A DNA stretch of 64,000 nucleotides from G963665925 sp963678925 (GTDB lineage: Bacteria; Bacillota; Clostridia; Peptostreptococcales; Acidaminobacteraceae). Made by a program: the position numbers and the translations under genes. The notes under the pieces are model-generated. The model searched no databases. It was not told where the DNA came from and saw only the letters and a program-made list of their open reading frames with translations. The stretch spans positions 4,749,540 through 4,813,539 of the forward strand of contig OY787533.1 in assembly GCA_963678925.1 (NCBI GenBank), in the 5' to 3' direction. Positions 16,013 through 24,534 of this stretch are shown in pieces (the stretch's first letter is position 1; every line of letters starts with the position of its first letter).

Positions 16013-17230
16013 ATGAGAATTGCCGGACTCATTACCGAATACAATCCATTTCACAATGGACATGCCTATCACCTTGAACAGGTCAAGAAACATTTAGGCT
16101 TTGATGGCGTTGTCGTGATCATGAGCGGAAATTTTATTCAGCGCGGCACCCCTGCCCTTCTGGACAAGTGGACGCGCACCGACATGGCACTTCGCGGCGG
16201 CGCGGATCTGGTTATCGAATTGCCTGCTGTATACGCCTCTGCCAGCGCTGAAATATTTGCACTTGGGGCTGTACGCATATTGAACGGTTTAAACTGTGTC
16301 GAACAAATCATTTTCGGATCAGAATCCGGTGATATATCAGAGCTGAAAGAAACAGCACTGTTGCTGCACAAAGAAAGTCCAGCCTATAAAGACGCTCTCA
16401 AGCTGGAACTTTCTGCCGGACACGCATTTCCAGTCGCACGCGCCCGCGCAATTGCTTCTCATTTTGGAAAAAGTGAAAGTCCGAGTCTTCCAAATGACAT
16501 TTTGGGCATGGAGTACATAAAAGCAGGACTTCGCATGAACAGTCCCCTGAAGTTTGATACCATCAAACGAATTTCAAGCAACTATCACGACACCGATATA
16601 GATACGGCTTTCAGCAGCGCCACAGCTGTCCGTAAGGCCTTTTTCGAGGGTCGACAAGACGAAGCAAGACTTGCTGTTCCCAAGTCCACATATGAGCTCC
16701 TCATAAGGAACTCGGCGAATATCGTTTCTCCTGAAGCGCTTTATCCCTTCATCATGTATAAGCTTCGGACCGAGTCACACGCCTCACTATCCCGCATTCA
16801 GGATATGAACGAGGGACTGGAGCACCGCATCAAGGATGCCGCAGACAGGGCCCAGTCCTACGAAGACCTTGTTGACCTAATTAAAACCAAACGATATGTA
16901 AGAACACGCATCCAGCGCGTTTTACTCAATACATTATTGGGTGTGGAGACCGATTTTGTAAACCAGGCAGTGCAATCCGAGCACGCCGCCTATGCACGTG
17001 TTCTGGGCTTCAATGACACTGGACGAAAAATAATGAAGCAGATGCGAAAAAGTGCGGAAATTCCGATCATCACAAATGTAAACAAGCATGTTCCAACCCA
17101 GGAAATCGCCCTCGACATGCTCTCCCTCGATATGCGCGCAACCGACATCTATACCCTCTTAAACGGAACTGGGACTGGTGCGCAAGACAGGCTTATGCGT
17201 CCGGTTCACCACAAAAACGACAGAATATGA
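16013..17230 (+). CDS. tmcAL: tRNA(Met) cytidine acetate ligase TmcAL (YlbM)
   Basis: Uses ATP and acetate to make N4-acetylcytidine at the wobble base of elongator tRNA-Met. The 405-residue protein has the nucleotidyltransferase opening GLITEYNPFHNGHAYHL (residues 4-20) with the HxGH-type H-N-G-H, then M-S-G-N-F-I-Q-R-G and L-D-K-W-T-R, all typical of YlbM. AAGGAG precedes the ATG. It is divergent from ackA, a common pairing. Since ackA handles the acetate pool, the two may be linked metabolically. Confidence 0.93.
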   Translation: MRIAGLITEYNPFHNGHAYHLEQVKKHLGFDGVVVIMSGNFIQRGTPALLDKWTRTDMALRGGADLVIELPAVYASASAEIFALGAVRILNGLNCVEQIIFGSESGDISELKETALLLHKESPAYKDALKLELSAGHAFPVARARAIASHFGKSESPSLPNDILGMEYIKAGLRMNSPLKFDTIKRISSNYHDTDIDTAFSSATAVRKAFFEGRQDEARLAVPKSTYELLIRNSANIVSPEALYPFIMYKLRTESHASLSRIQDMNEGLEHRIKDAADRAQSYEDLVDLIKTKRYVRTRIQRVLLNTLLGVETDFVNQAVQSEHAAYARVLGFNDTGRKIMKQMRKSAEIPIITNVNKHVPTQEIALDMLSLDMRATDIYTLLNGTGTGAQDRLMRPVHHKNDRI

Positions 17231-17263
17231 CCGCCTACACCACATTTTCAACTAGAACACAAA

Positions 17264-17294
17264 AATCCGGTGCAAATTGACTTTGCACCGGATT
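17264..17294. terminator. Bidirectional terminator between tmcAL and the coaD cluster
   Basis: A 13-bp perfect stem (AATCCGGTGCAAA / TTTGCACCGGATT) with a 5-nt loop lies between convergent genes. On the minus strand it is followed by TTTTTGTG and on the plus strand by a short T-rich tail. Confidence 0.85.
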
Positions 17295-17301
17295 CTTAGT
17301 T

Positions 17302-17853
17302 TTAATAATCATCATTCTTATACTGGCTCATTTCACTGATATTCGTATCAATTGTATTGAGTATTCCAGCCAGATTTCTCTTTGCTTTGACAAGCAACTC
17401 TTCCGTATACTCATAAGCATTCTGCTTAAGCTCGTAGGCCTGTTGCTCTGCTTCCTCTACGATTTCTCTTGCTTTTTCTGTAGCCAATCTTACTATCTCG
17501 TGCTCTTCTACACGATGTCTCAGATGATCTTCAACTTCGCTGAGCATTCTGGATTCTTCATTTTTAGCACTTTCAATAATACGCATTTCCTCTTGCTGTG
17601 CATTTGCCATAATTGCGTCGGCTGTATTTTGAGCATCATCAATAATTTGATTCTTCTGTGACTTAATCCACTTCACATGCTGATATTCTTCTGGAAGAAG
17701 AATATTGATTTCGCGTATGATTTCCTGAATTTCTTCCCGGTCCAGCATAACTTTGCCCGTCAGCGGTATCGCCGACAAATTATCAATCTTATCCTCAAAT
17801 TCTTCAAGCAAATCAAGAACTTTCAAGTCTAAATCAAATTGACTTATACTCAT
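17302..17853 (-). CDS. Conserved coiled-coil protein downstream of coaD, function unknown
   Basis: A 183-residue soluble protein with no signal peptide or membrane segment. After about 60 residues it becomes a long charged helix (residues about 65-170, rich in E, A, Q, K and R) of the kind seen in ATP synthase subunit b and DivIVA-like proteins. Automatic annotation often calls such genes 'ATPase', but no ATP-binding motif is present. It overlaps coaD by 4 nt (ATGA). A scaffold or polar role is possible, but this is a guess. Confidence 0.8.
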   Translation of the reverse strand: MSISQFDLDLKVLDLLEEFEDKIDNLSAIPLTGKVMLDREEIQEIIREINILLPEEYQHVKWIKSQKNQIIDDAQNTADAIMANAQQEEMRIIESAKNEESRMLSEVEDHLRHRVEEHEIVRLATEKAREIVEEAEQQAYELKQNAYEYTEELLVKAKRNLAGILNTIDTNISEMSQYKNDDY

Positions 17854-18341
17854 TTAATGCCACCTCCGCTTTTTTTCATTTTCATGGCATCCTCTACAAC
17901 CTGCGGTACCAACTCACTGATTGGTCCACCCAATTTAAAGATTTCCTTTACGATACTTGAACTCAAATACGAATAATCCGTTGCAGTCATTAAAAATGCA
18001 GTTTCAGCATTTGGGTTAAGCTTTCTGTTCATTCCAGCCATTTGCAGCTCCATTTCAAAATCTGAAATGGCACGAAGTCCCTTTACAATAACATCTACGT
18101 TGTTCTTCTCGACATACTCAACCAGAAGGCCCTGAAAGCTGTCAACCGTCACATTGTCAAGATGAGCTACCGCTTTTTTCAGAATCTCGACCTTCTCCTC
18201 CACATTGAACATGGGCGTCTTGCTGGTATTGTTCGAAGCGACAACAATGACCTTGTCAAAGAGCTTGGCGCTTCGCTCGATAATATCCAAATGTCCATTG
18301 GTTACGGGATCAAAGCTTCCCGGATATACGGCCGTTTTCAT
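17850..18341 (-). CDS. coaD: Phosphopantetheine adenylyltransferase
   Basis: Fourth step of coenzyme A synthesis, joining ATP and 4'-phosphopantetheine to dephospho-CoA. The 163-residue protein has the nucleotidyltransferase motif GSFDPVTNGH (residues 8-17) and the I-S-S-type loop near Y-L-S-S-S-I-V-K-E. It overlaps rsmD by 4 nt upstream and the coiled-coil gene by 4 nt downstream, so the three are translationally coupled. CoaBC is encoded at 35034. Confidence 0.97.
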   Translation of the reverse strand: MKTAVYPGSFDPVTNGHLDIIERSAKLFDKVIVVASNNTSKTPMFNVEEKVEILKKAVAHLDNVTVDSFQGLLVEYVEKNNVDVIVKGLRAISDFEMELQMAGMNRKLNPNAETAFLMTATDYSYLSSSIVKEIFKLGGPISELVPQVVEDAMKMKKSGGGIK

Positions 18342-18892
18342 TCTGTCGTCCTCCTGTATATGCTTATGGCTGTATTGCCATATTTCTTATATTTACCTAA
18401 TTTAAATGCACCTATAACATCCGGATAGGAAGTTTGTGCCTTATGTTCTACAATTATCATACCAGAGTCATCTACAAGACCCAATGCATCTAAGGACTCA
18501 ATTGTGGGCATTACAAAGCCCTTATCGTATGGAGGGTCCATAAATACAACGTGAAACGGCGCCTCTTTCGCCATTGCCGACAGGGCTCGATCCACCTGAC
18601 TGACCACAAGCTTTACCTGCGATGCCAAATTTGTCTTTTCAATATTTTTGCGAATGACTGCAGCACACTTATTATGCGCTTCGACGAGAACAACCTCCGT
18701 TGCACCTCTGCTGGCCGCTTCCAGCCCCAGTGCTCCAGAACCTGAAAAGAGGTCCAGAACCCGTTCGTCCACGATTTCAAATTGTATGAGATTGAATATA
18801 TTTTCCTTAACACGGTCCGTTGTAGGACGTGTATTGTCCCCTTCTATGGTATCCAGTTTCGTACCTCGGGCTTTTCCTGAAATAACGCGCAT
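18338..18892 (-). CDS. rsmD: 16S rRNA (guanine-966 N2)-methyltransferase
   Basis: S-adenosylmethionine-dependent enzyme that methylates G966 of 16S rRNA. The 184-residue protein opens MRVISGKARGTKL, has the SAM loop D-L-F-S-G-S-G-A-L-G-L-E-A (about 47-59) and the catalytic D-P-P-Y (about residues 119-122). The rsmD-coaD pair is conserved across Firmicutes. AAGGGAG precedes the start. Confidence 0.95.
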   Translation of the reverse strand: MRVISGKARGTKLDTIEGDNTRPTTDRVKENIFNLIQFEIVDERVLDLFSGSGALGLEAASRGATEVVLVEAHNKCAAVIRKNIEKTNLASQVKLVVSQVDRALSAMAKEAPFHVVFMDPPYDKGFVMPTIESLDALGLVDDSGMIIVEHKAQTSYPDVIGAFKLGKYKKYGNTAISIYRRTTE

Positions 18893-18974
18893 GGCACTTG
18901 CTCCCTTCTTGCTCTATTTTAACAGAATTATCCACTCTGTAAAACTCATTTCTTGTCTGAACCACCTTAAAACA

Positions 18975-21014
18975 CTAGATTGAAAAATCTTTAAACAGCT
19001 TTTGCGTAACTGATTTTACAATTTTATCAACACCAGCGTCCTGACCGCTCGCATACGCCCGCATGACGTTTATGGCTGCCGACTGTGCCGCTTCAAGTAT
19101 GGTTCCGTGTGCCGACAAATTTGCAAGCTTGAGCTCCGGAATGCCATGCTGTCTGATTCCCAGTAGCTCCCCCGGTCCTCTAAGCTCAAGGTCCTTGTCT
19201 GCTATTTCAAAACCGTCGTTTGTAGAAACCAGCGTCTTGATCCGCTCTTTGGCTATCTTCCCAGGCTTTTCAGAGGTCAGAAAACAATAGGACTGCCACT
19301 CGCCTCTGCCCACTCGCCCCCGCAGCTGATGCAGCTGACTCAGACCAAATCGTTCAGTGTTTTGAATAACCATGATAGATGCGTTCGGCACGTTTATACC
19401 TACCTCGATTACTGTTGTTGAAACAAGTATATCCATATTTCCCGACGCAAAATCGCGCATGACCTGATCTTTTTCTTTTGGATTAAGCCGTCCATGCACA
19501 AGGCCAACTCGCAAATGCGGATAGACTTGCGTCGAAAGTCTTTCAAACAGACTTTCTGCCGATTCAATATCCAGAACCTCTGAGTCTTCAACCAGAGGAC
19601 ACACAAAGTAAGCCTGTCTGCCCTGCTTGATTTCTCCATCTATGAACCCATACATATCCGCTTGCTTCTTTAGGGTAATGTAGTGGGTCTTTATTGGCTT
19701 TCTGCCTGCCGGAAGCTCATCTATGACCGATACCTCAACGTCTCCGTAAAGAATTAGGGACAGGGTTCGCGGAATCGGTGTTGCCGACATAATCAGCACA
19801 TCGGGAGACTGCCCCTTTTCAGCAAGCATATTCCGCTGACGCACACCAAAACGATGCTGCTCGTCTGTTACGACCAGTCCAAGCTTTTTAAAGCTTACAT
19901 CCTTTTGTATAAGAGCATGGGTTCCAACTGCAATTTGAATGTCACCATTCTCAAGACTGTCAAGGGTGGCTTTCTTGTCCTTGCTTTTACCTTTGAGAAG
20001 CCCAACGCACACACCCAGGGGTTCAAATATTTCTGTCAGAGAATCGAAATGCTGCTCGGCGAGAATTTCCGTAGGCGCCATCATGACACCCTGATATCCA
20101 TTCAATACGCTCAAATAAAGAGACAGTGCCGCAATGACTGTTTTGCCGCTGCCAACATCCCCCTGTACAAGACGGTTCATGATTGAAGGCGAAGTCATGT
20201 CACCGCACACCTGCCGCCATGTTTTCTCCTGTGCCTTTGTCAGACTGAAGGGCAAAGCATTTAACAAGTCTGACACACCGCTATGATCATGCATCTGAAT
20301 ACCAGATTCACTCCCAAACTCTTTCTTTAAATAAATCAGTCCAATCTGTAGATTGAAGAGTTCCTCAAAGATGAGTCTTCTGCGCGCGAGCTCGAGTTTA
20401 TCCTCATTATCAGGCAGATGGATCTGGGTCAAGGCTTCTTTTATACCCATCAGATTATGCTGGTTCAGCACGAGCTCCGGAAGACTTTCTTCCACGGCCT
20501 CAAGAGCCAGCGGCAGGGCTTGTCTTACCAGTCCCTGCAAATCCTTTTGACTCAAGCCTTCCGTAAGGGAATAGACTGGTGTAATACGCATGAACTCTTT
20601 GCCGTCCACACTTCCCTGTATTCCATATTCAGGGTGAATAAAAGTCACTTTACCATTTTGTCGCTTTGCACTTCCGAAAACCAAAAGGCGCATGCCCGTT
20701 TGAAAAACACCTTTCAGGTAAGCTGCATTGAAGAAGACCAACTCTCCCTTTTGGAGCTCATCTTGAACAGAGACCTTGAGCATGGCCTTATTTCTTCCAT
20801 AGGACCTATTCTGAAAGGCTGAGACTACCGAACAGATGAAAGTGCCCGTCAATTCAGTTTCAACATCTGCAAAGCTATGTATTTTTCTTTTATCTATATA
20901 GGAGCGCGGATAGTAGGTCAAGACATCTGACAAAGTTTCAATTCCGACGTTCGCCAGTTTTACAGCCTTTTTTGGACCGATACCCTTTAGCATCTGAACT
21001 GGGGTCTTCAACAT
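18975..21014 (-). CDS. recG: ATP-dependent DNA helicase RecG
   Basis: Helicase that remodels stalled forks and Holliday junctions. The 679-residue protein has an N-terminal wedge domain, Walker A GDVGSGKT at 285-292, Walker B-type DEQH at 384-387, and a helicase C domain with S-T-T-V-I-E-V-G-I-N-V-P and Q-L-R-G-R-V-G-R. Length and motifs are normal. It lies between the fakA terminator and rsmD. In Bacillus recG is followed by fapR, whereas here coaD and rsmD follow. Confidence 0.97.
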   Translation of the reverse strand: MLKTPVQMLKGIGPKKAVKLANVGIETLSDVLTYYPRSYIDKRKIHSFADVETELTGTFICSVVSAFQNRSYGRNKAMLKVSVQDELQKGELVFFNAAYLKGVFQTGMRLLVFGSAKRQNGKVTFIHPEYGIQGSVDGKEFMRITPVYSLTEGLSQKDLQGLVRQALPLALEAVEESLPELVLNQHNLMGIKEALTQIHLPDNEDKLELARRRLIFEELFNLQIGLIYLKKEFGSESGIQMHDHSGVSDLLNALPFSLTKAQEKTWRQVCGDMTSPSIMNRLVQGDVGSGKTVIAALSLYLSVLNGYQGVMMAPTEILAEQHFDSLTEIFEPLGVCVGLLKGKSKDKKATLDSLENGDIQIAVGTHALIQKDVSFKKLGLVVTDEQHRFGVRQRNMLAEKGQSPDVLIMSATPIPRTLSLILYGDVEVSVIDELPAGRKPIKTHYITLKKQADMYGFIDGEIKQGRQAYFVCPLVEDSEVLDIESAESLFERLSTQVYPHLRVGLVHGRLNPKEKDQVMRDFASGNMDILVSTTVIEVGINVPNASIMVIQNTERFGLSQLHQLRGRVGRGEWQSYCFLTSEKPGKIAKERIKTLVSTNDGFEIADKDLELRGPGELLGIRQHGIPELKLANLSAHGTILEAAQSAAINVMRAYASGQDAGVDKIVKSVTQKLFKDFSI

Positions 21015-21060
21015 TTCATCACCTCAAACAACATATTACAGACAGGTTATGACGAATAAG

Positions 21061-21086
21061 AAAAGCTCGCAGCATAAGCCGCGAGC
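21061..21086 (-). terminator. Terminator of yloU-fakA
   Basis: Minus-strand stem GCTCGC / GCGAGC, extended by an inner GC pair, followed by TTTTCTT. It lies 10 nt past the fakA stop. Confidence 0.75.
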
Positions 21087-21095
21087 CGAATCAAA

Positions 21096-22733
21096 CTATT
21101 CTATCGAGCAGATGTAGTAATAGAGTGGCTGTCCACCACTGTAAACCTCTACTTCCAAATCTTCGTACTTTTCTTCAAGCTCTTCAGCTAGGGCTTCAGC
21201 TTGTTCTTTTTTAACATCTTCACCATAGTAGATTGTCATGATTTCAGAATCTTCATCAATGATTTCATCAAGTGAAGACAATGTAACCTCATGCAGATCC
21301 TGACCCACTGCAAAGATCTCGCCCTCTGAAACGACAAGAATATCATCTTTCTTAATTTCCTTATCGTCGAAAAGCGTATCGCGTACAGAATACGTAATTT
21401 GAACTGTTTTGACAGCCGAAACCGCATTCATCATTTCATTGTAATTATCTTCCGCATCAGCAGAAGGATCAAAGCTGAGCATTGAAGAAATCCCCTGTGG
21501 AATGGACTTGCACGGAATAACATAAACAGGTCTGTCCACAATTTGCTGCGCCTGTTGGGCAGCCAGGATGATATTACTGTTATTCGGCAGTATGAACACT
21601 GCGTCGCCCTGCACCGAATTGATAGCTTTCACGATATCCTCCGTACTCGGATTCATCGTTTGTCCGCCCTCAATAACATAATCTACGCCAAGGTCTCTGA
21701 ATATCTCAGCAATACCGCCACCCATCGCTACGGAAATGAATCCGTACGGCTTTGGTTCGCCAGATTGATCAGCTGTCCCTGCAGTATCTTCTGTTTGCAG
21801 AATTGTCGAATGCTGTTCCTTCATGTTCTCAATTTTAATATTGAGAAGTTCACCGAACTCAAGTGCGCTTTCAAGTGCAACACCTGGACTGTTGGTATGG
21901 ATGTGAATTTTGATCAGATCATCATCCTCTACAAACACCATGCTGTCACCCAGAGACTCAATTTTTTCTTTGAGTGGCATGTTATCCGGCTTACCGCCTC
22001 TAACTATAAATTCAGTACAATAGCTGAACTTGATGTCATCTGTGTTGAACTCTGCCTGTGCGGAGCCTGTCGATTTCGCTGCCATATGTGCCTCAAGTTC
22101 GTGGTCAGCTGCCTCTTTGCCTGTCACCGCATTGTAGAATCCGTCCAGAATGCACACAAGACCCTTGCCGCCTGCGTCGACAACGCCTACCTGCTTAAGC
22201 ACCTTCAAATACTCAGGTGTCTTATCCAGTGTGTCATTTGCTGTTTTGATCAGCACCTTGAGCAAATCATGGATTGGTGCCTCTTCTTCTGTGTACTCCA
22301 TTGCCTTATCCGCTGTTTTCCTAATAACGGTGAGTATTGTGCCCTCAACAGGCTTCATAACTGCTTTATATGCCGTATCTGAGGCTTCCTTGAAGGCTAG
22401 GGCCAAATCAATTGACGAAAGCTTTTCCTTGCCTTCGCACCCCTTTGCAAACCCTCTGAAGATTTGAGACAGAATTACACCTGAATTGCCTCGTGCACCC
22501 ATCAGAGATCCTTTTGAAACTGCTTTTGCAGCCTTGTCTGCTGATGCATGCTCATCTTTGAGAATTTCCGCAAGCGCGGCATTCATTGTAAGAGACATAT
22601 TTGTCCCCGTGTCACCGTCTGGCACTGGAAAGACATTTAAAGAGTCTACCAGTCCCTTATTGGAATTCAGCTCAAAAGTCCCCTGCTTAAACATGCGTGT
22701 CAGCAGAGCACCATCAATATACATGATATCCAA
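21096..22733 (-). CDS. fakA: Fatty acid kinase catalytic subunit FakA (YloV, DAK2 domain)
   Basis: Phosphorylates exogenous fatty acids bound to FakB (DegV family) for phospholipid synthesis. The protein has an N-terminal DAK2/DhaL domain with F-P-V-P-D-G-D-T-G-T-N-M and G-A-R-G-N-S-G-V-I-L-S-Q nucleotide-binding motifs, a middle domain, and a DegV-like C-terminal part. I place the start at TTG 22733 (545 residues), 8 nt after GGAGG. ATG 22724 is the alternative but lies 17 nt from that SD. It follows yloU by 16 nt. No fakB is in the window. Confidence 0.9.
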   Translation of the reverse strand: MDIMYIDGALLTRMFKQGTFELNSNKGLVDSLNVFPVPDGDTGTNMSLTMNAALAEILKDEHASADKAAKAVSKGSLMGARGNSGVILSQIFRGFAKGCEGKEKLSSIDLALAFKEASDTAYKAVMKPVEGTILTVIRKTADKAMEYTEEEAPIHDLLKVLIKTANDTLDKTPEYLKVLKQVGVVDAGGKGLVCILDGFYNAVTGKEAADHELEAHMAAKSTGSAQAEFNTDDIKFSYCTEFIVRGGKPDNMPLKEKIESLGDSMVFVEDDDLIKIHIHTNSPGVALESALEFGELLNIKIENMKEQHSTILQTEDTAGTADQSGEPKPYGFISVAMGGGIAEIFRDLGVDYVIEGGQTMNPSTEDIVKAINSVQGDAVFILPNNSNIILAAQQAQQIVDRPVYVIPCKSIPQGISSMLSFDPSADAEDNYNEMMNAVSAVKTVQITYSVRDTLFDDKEIKKDDILVVSEGEIFAVGQDLHEVTLSSLDEIIDEDSEIMTIYYGEDVKKEQAEALAEELEEKYEDLEVEVYSGGQPLYYYICSIE

Positions 22734-22749
22734 CTCTTTTTCCTCCTTG

Positions 22750-23106
22750 TTAAGACTGAACGCGAACGCCTTCAATGTGAAGATTGACGTTCAGGACTTT
22801 CAGACCAGTTTGGTTTTCTACATTATATTTAACCTTTTCGATGATGTTTTCTGCAACGACGGATATTTTTGTACCAAACTGAATAATAACATAGAGGTCA
22901 ATAGCGATACCTTCTTCTTCCATCTGGATCGAAACGCCCTTGCTAAGGTTTTCTCTCTTTAGTAGATTTACAATCCCATTTGTTGTGGATCTTGATGCCA
23001 TACCGACCAGACCATAGCATTCAATTGCCGAAGCGCCGGCTATTGTTGCTACAACGTCTGAATTTAAGTCGATAGTGCCGATTTCATTTTCTACACGAAT
23101 AGTCAT
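22750..23106 (-). CDS. Asp23/Gls24 family protein (YloU)
   Basis: A 118-residue member of the Asp23/Gls24 alkaline-shock family, opening MTIRVENEIGTIDLNSDVVATIAGASA. A homologue in S. aureus sits at the membrane and is linked to wall stress. It shares an operon with fakA in most Firmicutes, with the promoter at 23143-23171. The exact function is unknown. Confidence 0.9.
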   Translation of the reverse strand: MTIRVENEIGTIDLNSDVVATIAGASAIECYGLVGMASRSTTNGIVNLLKRENLSKGVSIQMEEEGIAIDLYVIIQFGTKISVVAENIIEKVKYNVENQTGLKVLNVNLHIEGVRVQS

Positions 23107-23142
23107 AATGACCCTCCTTCGTAATTTAAAGACACTACTATC

Positions 23143-23171
23143 ATTTTACACTTTATGGGCAATAATCTCAA
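23143..23171 (-). promoter_or_regulatory. Promoter of yloU-fakA
   Basis: On the minus strand, TTGAGA (23166-23171), a 17-nt spacer and TAAAAT (23143-23148). The transcript start is expected about 30 nt before yloU. Confidence 0.8.
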
Positions 23172-23252
23172 CAATAATCGTTCAAAAACTGTTTATAGGA
23201 GCCTATCAAGGAAAAAACCTTGACACTTTATGCGTTTTTTTTGAAATAAACC

Positions 23253-23281
23253 TTGTATCTTTTGCAGTTACCTATTATACT
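23253..23281 (+). promoter_or_regulatory. Promoter of rpmB
   Basis: TTGTAT (23253-23258), a 17-nt spacer and TATACT (23276-23281). It implies a 5' leader of about 100 nt before rpmB. A second TTGACA at 23220-23225 has no good -10 at the right distance. Confidence 0.65.
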
Positions 23282-23391
23282 ATCTTTTGTGGGTAAACAC
23301 CCGCTGCTAATTTTAACTTGAACAACAGAGGCTTCTCTGGTATTATATATATGCTTATGTTGTTTAAACGCTCGAAGGAGGTGCAAGATAA

Positions 23392-23583
23392 ATGGCTAAG
23401 GTATGTGAAGTTTGTGGAAAAGGCAAAATGTCTGGTAACAACGTATCACACGCAATGAATCATACAAGAAGAACTTGGACGCCAAACCTCAGAAGAGTTA
23501 AGGCTGTCGTTAACGGTTCTCCTAAGAGAATCCGAGTTTGCTCTCGTTGCCTACGTTCAGGTAAAGTTCAAAGAGCTATCTAG
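23392..23583 (+). CDS. rpmB: 50S ribosomal protein L28
   Basis: A 63-residue basic ribosomal protein with a zinc-ribbon form of L28: C-E-V-C near the start and C-S-R-C near the end. A strong SD (AAGGAGG) lies before the ATG. It is divergent from yloU-fakA, a conserved neighbourhood. Three hairpins follow within 200 nt. Confidence 0.97.
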   Translation: MAKVCEVCGKGKMSGNNVSHAMNHTRRTWTPNLRRVKAVVNGSPKRIRVCSRCLRSGKVQRAI

Positions 23584-23590
23584 TTCGGAT

Positions 23591-23624
23591 GAGTCTACGG
23601 AGTCCAGTAGACTCTTGATTTTTT
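23591..23624 (+). terminator. Terminator of rpmB
   Basis: Stem GAGTCTAC / GTAGACTC with an 8-nt loop, followed by TTGATTTTTT, starting 8 nt after the stop codon. Confidence 0.85.
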
Positions 23625-23634
23625 GGCATGATCA

Positions 23635-23675
23635 TGCTAAAAAACCCACCAGCGGTCTTCCGCTAGGTGGGTTTT
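23635..23675. terminator. Bidirectional terminator between rpmB and thiN
   Basis: Stem AAAACCCACC / GGTGGGTTTT with an inner AGCGG / CCGCT stem. On the minus strand six T follow, so it most likely ends the rsgA-rpe-thiN transcript. On the plus strand four T follow. Confidence 0.85.
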
Positions 23676-23739
23676 CGCGTTTATGCAAAACAAATCAACT
23701 CAGACTTAACTCAGTTGCAAAGCATTAGAACAAGGAGCT

Positions 23740-23788
23740 GTCACGAATGACTTTCTAACGAAAGTCATTCTGTGACACTCTTTTTTTT
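23740..23788 (+). terminator. Plus-strand terminator with no gene directly upstream
   Basis: Stem GTCAC-AATGACTTT / AAAGTCATT-GTGAC with a 6-nt loop and small internal mismatches, then eight T. It reads on the plus strand 150 nt past rpmB, behind two other terminators, so it may end an unannotated small RNA starting between 23676 and 23735, or be a backup. Confidence 0.75.
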
Positions 23789-23888
23789 GAGAGAATACTA
23801 TTGTTTTTGAAATATAGAGTGAGAAAACACCGCATGGGTAATTATGGATACACAGATTGTTCCATGACAAAACGAGTCTGCAAACGCC

Positions 23889-24527
23889 CTAGTCCATCGA
23901 CTTAAAGACAAGCAGCATACCGCTTCTCAGCTCTATTTTCGCCTTCTGCCTAGCGAAAACGTTGCTCACCCCAGTGGAACTCCCCAGAGTCAGCGTCGCA
24001 TCTACAAGCGGATATTCGAAGCCGTGCAAATAGATGCCTTCAACCTTATCGGATATGGGAACAAGGGACATGAGCCTTCCAACTTCTCCCTCGATGTCAT
24101 AATCCGAATTGATCAGTCGAATCTCATTTTTCTCATCAAGCATACAAGCGTCAATACCGGCATCCAAAAAACGTTTAAGAAGCAGTACCGTTGCAAATGT
24201 ATGGTCCATTCGCGACCCAATACAGCCGACAATGGTCACGTGCTTGGGCTTTTGCTCTATGGCAAATTCGACAGCCAGTTCAGAGTCGGTATAGTCCTTA
24301 CGGGGTGGAAACTTCACCACCTCCATATCTGGATACGCTTCAGTAAAGGCTCTGTAGCCTGAAATGGAATCAAAATCACCCAGCAGAATATCCGGCTTAA
24401 CCTCCAGCGGCGCAACATGCCTGCTCCCGCCATCTACTGCGATGACAAAATCTACAGAGTCCAGCACAGTGCTGTAAAAGGCATAGTCGTCAATATTTCC
24501 GTTAATGACTATGAGTAGATGATTCAT
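23889..24527 (-). CDS. thiN: Thiamine pyrophosphokinase
   Basis: Transfers pyrophosphate from ATP to thiamine, giving the cofactor TPP. The 212-residue protein has the family motifs A-V-D-G-G-S (30-35), G-D-F-D-S (50-54), D-Y-T-D-S-E (about 78-83) and G-S-R-M-D-H (103-108). It is the last gene of the rsgA-rpe-thiN group, 7 nt after rpe, the same order as in Bacillus. Its own SD is weak, so it probably depends on coupling. No TPP riboswitch is visible. Confidence 0.95.
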   Translation of the reverse strand: MNHLLIVINGNIDDYAFYSTVLDSVDFVIAVDGGSRHVAPLEVKPDILLGDFDSISGYRAFTEAYPDMEVVKFPPRKDYTDSELAVEFAIEQKPKHVTIVGCIGSRMDHTFATVLLLKRFLDAGIDACMLDEKNEIRLINSDYDIEGEVGRLMSLVPISDKVEGIYLHGFEYPLVDATLTLGSSTGVSNVFARQKAKIELRSGMLLVFKSMD

Positions 24528-24534
24528 GATCAGC

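Noticed and set aside
17302..17853. ATP synthase subunit b or an ATPase
   Set aside because: It has a coiled coil but no membrane helix and no Walker motif, and no atp genes are nearby.
23220..23248. TTGACA as the main rpmB promoter
   Set aside because: No acceptable -10 at 16-18 nt. The TTGTAT/TATACT pair downstream fits better.
23889..24527. TPP riboswitch controlling thiN
   Set aside because: thiN follows rpe by 7 nt and no leader with TPP-riboswitch conserved parts is present.
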